This document shows, piece by piece, positions 7,681 through 13,043 of a stretch of DNA of 14,243 nt. A model generated the notes under the pieces. That model had not been told where the DNA came from and did no database searches. It worked only from the letters and a program-made list of their open reading frames with translations. This DNA comes from an uncultured Bacillota bacterium (GTDB lineage: Bacteria; Bacillota; Clostridia; Peptostreptococcales; Anaerovoracaceae). Where the stretch lies: positions 1 to 14,243 of the forward strand of contig CAUHLX010000031.1 of the NCBI GenBank assembly GCA_959606705.1, read 5' to 3'. The position numbers and the translations under genes are program-made. Position 1 is the stretch's first letter. Each line of letters begins with the position of its first letter.

Positions 7681-8397
7681 ATGAAAGCAGTGGTTTTAAT
7701 GAGACAGGAAAGCGATGGTCAAGCTCTGGAGCTGGCCCTGAAATACAAAGAACAATCCTCCGCGGAGCTGGAGATCACTCTTCTGGCCATGGCGCGGGAA
7801 TCGGAGCGCAGAACCCTGCGCGAAGGCCTGGCCGCGGGCGCCGACCGGGCCGTGCTCCTCTGTGACCCCGGACTGGCGGGCGCCGATACCCTGACCACCG
7901 CAAAATGCCTGGCCGCCGCCATCCGGAAGCTGGGGATCCCCGATTTGATCCTCTGCGGATATCAAAGTGAGGCGGGCAGAACCGCTCACCTGGGGCCCAT
8001 GACAGCCGCGCTCCTGAATCTTCCCCAACTCACCCATGTCACTCAGTTTCAATGGGAAAGTTCTTCCCGGATCATCGCAGTCACCGAGACGGACGTCGAG
8101 CGAAAGACCTGCCGCCTCCCCAGTCCCTGCCTGCTGGGCGCCGCGCCCAACAGTCCCGGCCTCCGCGGCGTCACCTTCTTCGGAATTCAGGAGGCCATGG
8201 ACAAGGAGTTCCTGCAATGGACCTGTGCCGACCTTGATTTTCAGCCCCCCGCGCCCACGGTCCAAGTCTATCGTTCCGCCGCCATTCCTCCTCGCGGGCG
8301 CCATAAATTTATATGGAACGAGGCGTTCCGGAAAAAGGATCTCCCCGCTCTGACCGCCGATTTACTTTTGTATTTGAATAATTCAAAAAAGAATTAA
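7681..8397 (+). CDS. EtfB/FixA-like electron transfer flavoprotein beta-subunit homologue
   Basis: The 238-residue protein belongs to the electron-transfer flavoprotein beta-subunit (adenine nucleotide alpha-hydrolase-like) fold. Matching segments are EGLAAGADRAVLLCD (48-62), AGADTLTTAKCLAAAI (67-81), DLILCGYQSEAGRTAHLGP (88-106) and NLPQLTHV (113-120). EtfB carries AMP or FAD and pairs with EtfA to move electrons between acyl-CoA dehydrogenases and other carriers. It is unusual: the N-terminal loop after MKAVVLMRQ lacks the VPD and the ~25 residues that normally precede the first helix; the usual CGxQAIDGDTAQVGP is altered; and no EtfA gene is adjacent. ATG 7681 follows AAAGGAG at 7667-7673; a longer frame from TTG 7570 would begin upstream of the sigma-54 promoter. 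It may not be a classical EtfB. Confidence 0.78.
   Translation: MKAVVLMRQESDGQALELALKYKEQSSAELEITLLAMARESERRTLREGLAAGADRAVLLCDPGLAGADTLTTAKCLAAAIRKLGIPDLILCGYQSEAGRTAHLGPMTAALLNLPQLTHVTQFQWESSSRIIAVTETDVERKTCRLPSPCLLGAAPNSPGLRGVTFFGIQEAMDKEFLQWTCADLDFQPPAPTVQVYRSAAIPPRGRHKFIWNEAFRKKDLPALTADLLLYLNNSKKN
8373..8387. promoter_or_regulatory. Palindrome upstream of the acyl-CoA dehydrogenase promoter (candidate activator site)
   Basis: TTTGAATAATTCAAA is a perfect 15-base palindrome around one central base. It overlaps the end of the EtfB-like gene, about 103 bases upstream of the -24 GG of the promoter at 8481. That distance is typical for upstream activator sites of sigma-54 enhancer-binding proteins. 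A related GAATTAATTC palindrome lies upstream of the aminotransferase promoter. Assignment as a binding site is inference. Confidence 0.4.
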
Positions 8398-8451
8398 ATC
8401 CGTCGATTTCCTTTGTCCGCCGTCCCGTCCCGATCCGCCGCACCCCACTAA

Positions 8452-8494
8452 AATACCCGTCCTTTGGCCGTTTTCGGCAGTTGGCACGGGTATT
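8452..8494. repeat. Inverted repeat spanning the sigma-54 promoter of the acd-crt operon
   Basis: AATACCCGT (8452-8460) and ACGGGTATT (8486-8494) are perfect nine-base inverted arms. Between them GCCG-TTTT-CGGC (8467-8478) forms a second, nested stem. The right arm covers the middle of the -24/-12 promoter, including its CACGGGTATTG part. On RNA from the EtfB-like gene this would fold as a long hairpin without a T-run; on DNA it could be a cruciform or an operator. Confidence 0.6.
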
Positions 8495-8498
8495 GCTA
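8481..8498 (+). promoter_or_regulatory. Sigma-54 (-24/-12) promoter of the acyl-CoA dehydrogenase-crt operon
   Basis: TTGGCACGGGTATTGCTA matches the sigma-54 consensus with GG at 8483-8484 and GC at 8495-8496. Transcription should start near 8508, about 73 bases before the acyl-CoA dehydrogenase ATG. It shares the extended AGTTGGCACG start and TTGCTAT end with the promoter at 12872. Confidence 0.9.
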
Positions 8499-8580
8499 TA
8501 TATACAATGCAAGCAGTAAACAGCACTGACCAATCGGGGGAGGTCCTTTTCCCCTAGAAAGAGAAAACAGGAGGTTATCT

Positions 8581-9723
8581 ATGAATTTTGAATTGACAGA
8601 AGCACAAGAATTACTTCGGAAAAGCGTGAGAGAATTTGCCGAATCCGAACTGCTCCCCGGTGTCATCGATCGGGACGAAACCAGCACCTTCCCGGTGGAA
8701 GCGTTCCACAAGCTGGGGAAAAACGGCTGGCTGGGTCTCCCCTTCCCCAAAGAGCTGGGCGGCTCCGAGGGCGGTTACATCGGTTACGTTCTGGCGGTTG
8801 AGGAAATCTCAAAGGTAGACGCCTCCCTGGGCATCTCCTTCTCCGTAGCGACTTCTCTGTGTGCCGGCGGCATCTATAACATGGCCACCGAGGAACAGAA
8901 AAAGAAATACATTCCCAGAATCCTTTCCGGCGAAGCCTTCGGTTCCTTCGGCCTCACCGAACCCGGCGCGGGCTCCGACGCGGGCGGTGTGGTCACCAAG
9001 GCGGTGAAGCAGGGCGACCATTACGTGGTCAATGGCTCCAAATGCTTTATCACCAACGGACCTCTTTCCGACATCTTCCTGATCATCGCCCTGACCGATC
9101 CGGAAAAAGGTCAGAAGGGCCTCTCCGCGTTTATCGTGGAAAAGAGCTTTCCGGGCTTCCGCGTAGGCAAGATTGAAAACAAAATGGGGATCCGAGCGGC
9201 GCAGGTTTCCGAGCTGTTCTTTGAAGATATGATCGTTCCCGCCGAAAACCTGGTCGGCGGCGTCGAGGAACAGGGCTTCAAAACCGCTATGAAAGCGCTG
9301 GACGGCGGCCGGATCGGCGTTGCGGCACAGGGCCTGGGCATTGCCGAGGGCGCCTTTGAAATCGCTCGTAAATACATGATGGAACGGGTACAGTTCGGCA
9401 AGCCCATCGCCAAGCAGCAGTATCTGGCCTTCAAAATGGCTGAGCTGGCGGTGGAAATCGAACAGGCGAAATACATCCTTTATAAAGCGGCTCTGGAAAA
9501 GGACGCCGGACGTCCCTACACCGTGCCCGCGGCCAAAGCGAAGCTGGTCTGCACCAACGCGGCCATGCACGTGACCACGGAATGCGTACAGCTTCTGGGC
9601 GGAAACGGCTACATGAAGGATTACCATGTGGAACGGATGATGAGAGATGCCAAGATCACTCAGATCTACGAAGGCACCAACGAAATTCAGAAGCTGGTCA
9701 TCACCGGGAGCCTGTTCCGGTAA
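8581..9723 (+). CDS. Acyl-CoA dehydrogenase (butyryl-CoA dehydrogenase type)
   Basis: An FAD enzyme of 380 residues, the usual length, that interconverts an acyl-CoA with its 2,3-enoyl-CoA. Visible hallmarks are LTEPGAGSD (125-133) and NGSKCFITNG (151-160) around the flavin, the FAD-contact segment ERVQFGKPI (268-276), DGGRIGVAAQ (241-250) and the catalytic base Glu364 in QIYEGTNEIQ. Overall it closely resembles clostridial Bcd, including MNFELTEAQELLRK at the start and KLVITGSLFR at the end, so a short-chain substrate such as crotonyl/butyryl-CoA is likely but not proven. AGGAGG at 8569-8574 supports the start. It is first in an operon with crt under a sigma-54 promoter. The etfBA and hbd genes common in clostridial bcs clusters are not adjacent. 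Confidence 0.93.
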   Translation: MNFELTEAQELLRKSVREFAESELLPGVIDRDETSTFPVEAFHKLGKNGWLGLPFPKELGGSEGGYIGYVLAVEEISKVDASLGISFSVATSLCAGGIYNMATEEQKKKYIPRILSGEAFGSFGLTEPGAGSDAGGVVTKAVKQGDHYVVNGSKCFITNGPLSDIFLIIALTDPEKGQKGLSAFIVEKSFPGFRVGKIENKMGIRAAQVSELFFEDMIVPAENLVGGVEEQGFKTAMKALDGGRIGVAAQGLGIAEGAFEIARKYMMERVQFGKPIAKQQYLAFKMAELAVEIEQAKYILYKAALEKDAGRPYTVPAAKAKLVCTNAAMHVTTECVQLLGGNGYMKDYHVERMMRDAKITQIYEGTNEIQKLVITGSLFR

Positions 9724-9763
9724 CCGGTTTTTCCGGCTTCTGCGGCAGAAAGGAGAATCAAAA

Positions 9764-10543
9764 ATGAACTATGAAAACATCCTGTTTGAAGTGAAGAACG
9801 GTGTCGCCTTAGTCACCATCAACCGCCCCAAAGCTTTGAACGCTTTAAACACCGACGTTCTCAACGAGCTGATCGACGCCTTTACCACCGTCGGCAGCTC
9901 CGACGAGATCAAAGTGGCCATCCTCACCGGAGAGGGCCGCGCCTTTGTGGCGGGGGCCGACATCTCTCAGATGCGTGATCTGGAAGGGAAAGCGGGCCGT
10001 GAGATGACCCTGCTGGGACAGTCCTGCATGGAGCTGATCGAGAACATCGACAAACCCGTCATCGCCGCGGTCAACGGCTTCGCTCTGGGCGGCGGCTGTG
10101 AGATCGCCATGTCCTGTGATATCCGTCTGGCCTCCGAAAAGGCCAAATTCGGACAGCCCGAGGTCAATCTGGGCATCATCCCGGGATACGGCGGAACCCA
10201 GCGTCTGCCGCGTCTGATCGGCAAAGGAATGGCGAAATACCTCATCATGACCGGCGACCAGATCGACGCTCAGGAAGCGTACCGCATCGGACTGGTCCAG
10301 AAGGTCGTCGCTCCGGAGGAGTTGATGAACGAAGCCCTGCGCGTGGCCGAGGTGATCATGGGCAAGGCTCCCATCGCCATCAAAATGGCGAAGCATGCCA
10401 TCAACAACGGGCTGAACGTGGACCTGCGCTCCGGCGTGGCCTACGAGGCGGAAGCCTACACCACCACCTTCTGTACCCAAGACCGGGTGGAAGGCATGAG
10501 CGCGTTTCTGGAGAAACGCACCGCTCATTTTGAAAATAAATAA
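9764..10543 (+). CDS. crt: Enoyl-CoA hydratase / 3-hydroxybutyryl-CoA dehydratase (crotonase)
   Basis: Crotonase reversibly hydrates crotonyl-CoA to 3-hydroxybutyryl-CoA, the step next to acyl-CoA dehydrogenase in butyrate-type fermentation. The 259-residue protein has the ALNALN start region, oxyanion-hole segments AFVAGADI (60-67) and NGFALGGGCEIAM (104-116), and both catalytic glutamates, Glu113 (GGGCE) and Glu133 (FGQPE), 20 residues apart as in rat mitochondrial hydratase. It ends in the typical EGMSAFLEKR. ATG 9764 follows AAAGGAG at 9749-9755. The acyl-CoA dehydrogenase stop is 40 bases upstream with no terminator between, so both share the sigma-54 promoter at 8481. A strong terminator follows at 10572-10629. 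Another short-chain enoyl-CoA substrate is possible. Confidence 0.93.
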   Translation: MNYENILFEVKNGVALVTINRPKALNALNTDVLNELIDAFTTVGSSDEIKVAILTGEGRAFVAGADISQMRDLEGKAGREMTLLGQSCMELIENIDKPVIAAVNGFALGGGCEIAMSCDIRLASEKAKFGQPEVNLGIIPGYGGTQRLPRLIGKGMAKYLIMTGDQIDAQEAYRIGLVQKVVAPEELMNEALRVAEVIMGKAPIAIKMAKHAINNGLNVDLRSGVAYEAEAYTTTFCTQDRVEGMSAFLEKRTAHFENK

Positions 10544-10571
10544 GTCCACTGCGATTCAAACCACACACACC

Positions 10572-10629
10572 ACCGCCGGATCATTCCGGGAGGCCGAACC
10601 TCTCCCGGATCAATCCGGCGGTTTTTTTT
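10572..10629 (+). terminator. Strong intrinsic terminator of the acyl-CoA dehydrogenase-crt operon
   Basis: Outer arms ACCGCCGGAT (10572-10581) and ATCCGGCGGT (10613-10622) pair perfectly. An inner stem CCGGGAG/CTCCCGG continues the hairpin after a small internal loop, and T8 (10622-10629) follows. The structure overlaps the last ~16 codons and stop of the convergent small cysteine protein gene, so the same bases serve as coding sequence on the other strand. No T-run follows on the minus strand, so it is directional. Confidence 0.92.
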
Positions 10630-10889
10630 ACGTCATCCGAGCTGGCCACCACGGCCTTTTCCCGGGGAATCTCCCCCAGCAGGCATTCCGAGGTACAGCC
10701 GTTGATCAGCAGATAGCCGTCACAGGTCATTCCGCTCTCATAAAACACCAATCGAAGGGCCCGTCCCACGGCCTCCCCAAGCTCCTTCCGCACCTCTTCA
10801 AAAAATCTCATCCGGTCGTATCTGGGATTGCAGCCTCCGCAGAACAGCACGCCGCAGACCGGCGCGCCGTCCCCTTCCCTTTTACTCAT
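10581..10889 (-). CDS. Small six-cysteine protein with CGGCNPRYDR motif, function unknown
   Basis: A 102-residue soluble protein that I do not assign to a named family. It has six cysteines in two groups: Cys12, Cys17 and Cys20 in VCGVLFCGGCNPRYDR near the start, and Cys56, Cys65 and Cys69 in TCDGYLLINGCTSECL. The spacing suggests metal or Fe-S binding; the LINGCxxxC part resembles small putative zinc-binding proteins, but this is inference. ATG 10889 overlaps the activator stop as ATGAGTAA, and GGGGG lies five bases upstream, so translation is probably coupled to the activator. An upstream in-frame ATG at 10907 has no ribosome binding site spacing. Tight coupling suggests a role in the same sensing or metabolic process. 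No signal peptide or membrane segment is seen. Confidence 0.8.
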   Translation of the reverse strand: MSKREGDGAPVCGVLFCGGCNPRYDRMRFFEEVRKELGEAVGRALRLVFYESGMTCDGYLLINGCTSECLLGEIPREKAVVASSDDVKKTAGLIRERFGLPE

Positions 10890-12684
10890 CGTTTCCCCCG
10901 TTGTCATCCTTGCAGTACTCCTTGTATTTTCTGAAAAACGTAGGCTGGCTCACCCCCAGAAGCTCCGCCGCCTTATACGTCGTCTTGGCCCTCTTCATCG
11001 CCCTGGAAACCAAAATGGACTCCACCTCCCGAACCGCTTCGTTCATGGGCATGATCCCTTCCACTACCACCTTCTTCTGCGGCGCCGGCTGGCCGTATCT
11101 GCCGCTTTGCTCCAGAGACTGGAAGGTGTCGAGAATATTGCCGTCGTTCATCACGAATTGACGCTCCACAAAGTTGGACATCTCCCGCACATTGCCCGGC
11201 CAGGACATTTCCGACAGCTGGTCGATAAAGTTGGAGGTGATCATCTTCTGTTCCTGATATTTTTCATTCAGCTTTCGGATAAACAGCTCCGCCAGTCCGG
11301 GAATGTCCTCGGGGCGCTCTCTCAGAGGGGGCACCGTGATGGAGATCACGTTCAGCCGATAATACAAGTCGCTGCGGAAGTTGCCGCTGGCGATCATGTC
11401 CTCCAGATGGCGATTGGTGGCGGCCACGATCCGCACATTCACCTTTCTGCTCTTGCAGTCGCCCACCCGGGTTACCTCTCCGTCCTGAAGAACCCGGAGC
11501 AGAGAGGACTGGAGGTCCAGCGGCAGCTCGCCGATTTCATCCAGAAACAGCGTTCCCTCGTCGGCCAGCTCAAACATTCCCACCTTGCCCTTCGGACTAG
11601 CGCCGGTAAAGGCCCCCGGGACGTAGCCGAACAGCTCGGATTCCAGCAGGTTGGCGGGAATCGATCCGCAGTTGATCTTGATGTAGTTGTTGTCCTTGCG
11701 TTTGCTGTGCGTGTGGATATACCGGGCGATCACTTCCTTGCCCGCTCCCGTCTCCCCTAAAATCAGAACGGAGGAATCCTTTCCCGCTACCCTCTGCGCC
11801 AGCTCTACGGCACTTTTGAGAGCCGGGCTGTCGCAGACCAGGCTGTCCGCCGCCACGTCGCGGAACAGCTCGTCCCGGTACAGGCTGGACGCCATTTTAG
11901 AGAGCTGCAGCTGCTTTTCCAGGGAAACCAGCTCGGTGATATCCCGCACATTGGTGATCACCCGATCCACCTCGCCGGTCTCGTCAAAGATCGGACTGCC
12001 GGTGATGATGAGATTTCTCTTGTTTTTGGCCTTCTGTTTCAGCGTGACCGGCTGCTTTTGACGAACCACCTCGTCGGTGATGTAAATCGAAAGCACACCG
12101 TCGTTGACCAGATCCTTCATATATTTCCCAATGATCGTCTCTCTGGGAATCCCCGTAATTCGTTCATAGGATTTATTGACTTGAAGAGTCAATCCGTTTC
12201 GATCCGTGATGTAAATCCCGTCGTAGGAATTTTCGATGATGCTCTCCAATTCCCCTTCCTTCTTCTTCGTCGCTTCCAGCTCGTGGGACGCCCGCTCGCT
12301 TTCCGTCACATCTTCAAAGACGCTGATGGCCCCCACCGCCTCGCCGCGAATCTTGAGACTGGTGCGGTTGGCCACGATGTCCCGTCCGTTGATCTCCATT
12401 TTGTAGTTGATCTGCGGGCCCTCCCGAAACAGGAAATCATTCAGGGACGATTGCGGCAGAGCCTCTTCCAGAGGACGGTCGATCACCTCCTCGGGCCGTA
12501 CGTTGTGAACCACGCACGCGCTTTCGTTGATCGCGATCACCCGCGCTTCCTTGTCGATGGCCACAATTCCGTTATAACAGGAGTCCAGCATTGAATCCAC
12601 TACTTCCAGAACATCTCTGATCCCATCCGCCGTTCCTTTTGAGGCAATATTCAATCGATTATAAAAAAACGAAGTACTTATCAT
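10882..12684 (-). CDS. Sigma-54-dependent transcriptional activator (PAS-PAS-AAA+-HTH)
   Basis: A cytoplasmic enhancer-binding protein of 600 residues that remodels sigma-54 RNA polymerase using ATP. Two PAS domains lie at about 24-130 and 145-253 and probably sense a small ligand or redox state; there is no phosphoacceptor receiver domain. The AAA+ domain (about 282-510) has Walker A GETGAGKE (310-317), the sigma-54-contacting GAFTGA loop (357-362), Walker B LFLDEIG with Asp382 and Glu383, and WPGNVRE near 495-501. A TyrR/Fis-type helix-turn-helix is at about 566-590 (TYKAAELLGVSQPTFFRKY). ATG 12684 follows GAAAGGA with six-base spacing; the longer frame to 12744 would start upstream of the predicted transcription start. 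It lies between three sigma-54 promoters and is divergent from the aminotransferase gene, so I infer it controls them. Confidence 0.94.
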   Translation of the reverse strand: MISTSFFYNRLNIASKGTADGIRDVLEVVDSMLDSCYNGIVAIDKEARVIAINESACVVHNVRPEEVIDRPLEEALPQSSLNDFLFREGPQINYKMEINGRDIVANRTSLKIRGEAVGAISVFEDVTESERASHELEATKKKEGELESIIENSYDGIYITDRNGLTLQVNKSYERITGIPRETIIGKYMKDLVNDGVLSIYITDEVVRQKQPVTLKQKAKNKRNLIITGSPIFDETGEVDRVITNVRDITELVSLEKQLQLSKMASSLYRDELFRDVAADSLVCDSPALKSAVELAQRVAGKDSSVLILGETGAGKEVIARYIHTHSKRKDNNYIKINCGSIPANLLESELFGYVPGAFTGASPKGKVGMFELADEGTLFLDEIGELPLDLQSSLLRVLQDGEVTRVGDCKSRKVNVRIVAATNRHLEDMIASGNFRSDLYYRLNVISITVPPLRERPEDIPGLAELFIRKLNEKYQEQKMITSNFIDQLSEMSWPGNVREMSNFVERQFVMNDGNILDTFQSLEQSGRYGQPAPQKKVVVEGIMPMNEAVREVESILVSRAMKRAKTTYKAAELLGVSQPTFFRKYKEYCKDDNGGNDE

Positions 12685-12723
12685 GCCCGCTCCTTTCACA
12701 AAGTAATCCCATCTAATAAAACA

Positions 12724-12751
12724 AGTATATCGGATGCCCGCCAAAAAACAA
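12724..12751 (-). promoter_or_regulatory. Probable sigma-A promoter of the sigma-54 activator gene
   Basis: On the minus strand TTGTTT (12751-12746), a 16-base spacer and TATACT (12729-12724) resemble the citrate synthase promoter. Transcription would start near 12717, about 33 bases before ATG 12684. The candidate activator sites at 12763-12803 lie just upstream, so autoregulation is possible. Confidence 0.55.
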
Positions 12752-12762
12752 CCATTGGACTC

Positions 12763-12803
12763 AATTCAATCCTGGATTTTGTGATTTAATATTGAATTAA
12801 TTC
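12763..12803. promoter_or_regulatory. Inverted repeats upstream of the aminotransferase promoter (candidate activator sites)
   Basis: AATTCAAT (12763-12770) and ATTGAATT (12791-12798) are inverted eight-base arms 20 bases apart, and GAATTAATTC (12794-12803) is itself a perfect palindrome. They lie about 75-110 bases upstream of the -24 GG at 12874, a usual place for sigma-54 activator sites, and resemble TTTGAATAATTCAAA upstream of the acd-crt promoter. The region is A/T-rich, which raises the chance of coincidence. Confidence 0.45.
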
Positions 12804-12871
12804 TTTGAGAAAAATTTGTCATTCTTAACTTCCCTTCTTTTAAAATCGTTGAAATGGATGGGTTTTATAAG

Positions 12872-12889
12872 TTGGCACGCTATTTGCTA
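12872..12889 (+). promoter_or_regulatory. Sigma-54 (-24/-12) promoter of the class III aminotransferase gene
   Basis: TTGGCACGCTATTTGCTA matches the sigma-54 consensus, with GG at 12874-12875 and GC at 12886-12887. Transcription should start near 12899, giving an unusually long leader of about 145 bases before ATG 13044. The activator gene is encoded divergently on the other side of this intergenic region. Confidence 0.9.
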
Positions 12890-12917
12890 TTCTATTGTGA
12901 TATAAAAAAGAAATTTC

Positions 12918-13043
12918 AGTATTCTGCTTTCAGAATATTGAATCCCCCTAACGAGTTCCCATACAATAGAAAAAAAGGAGGTGGCGTCCCCTCGTCATAA
13001 TCTGAATTATCACGCTAGTCAAAAAATATGGAGAAGGTAAAAA
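12918..13043 (+). other. Structured leader of the aminotransferase mRNA
   Basis: The stretch from 12685 to 13043 has no convincing gene; its left part holds the two promoters and the palindromes. This right part is transcribed leader. It contains a hairpin TATTCTG-CTTT-CAGAATA (12920-12937) without a following T-run. It also has a very strong ribosome-binding-like AAGGAGGTGG (12976-12985) about 60 bases ahead of the real start, with no usable start codon at proper spacing and a possible CCTC partner at 12989-12992. The true site GGAGAAGG (13030-13037) precedes ATG 13044. Confidence 0.45.

Noticed and set aside
8809..9627. 272-codon open frame on the minus strand
   Set aside because: Antisense to the acyl-CoA dehydrogenase; no motif and no ribosome binding site.
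9738..9750. TTCTGC-G-GCAGAA inverted repeat in the acyl-CoA dehydrogenase-crt gap
   Set aside because: The single-base centre cannot form an RNA hairpin loop and no T-run follows; too short to claim an operator.
10530..10934. 134-codon open frame on the plus strand
   Set aside because: It runs through the crt terminator and antisense to the small cysteine protein, which has the conserved-looking cysteine motifs and coupling to the activator.
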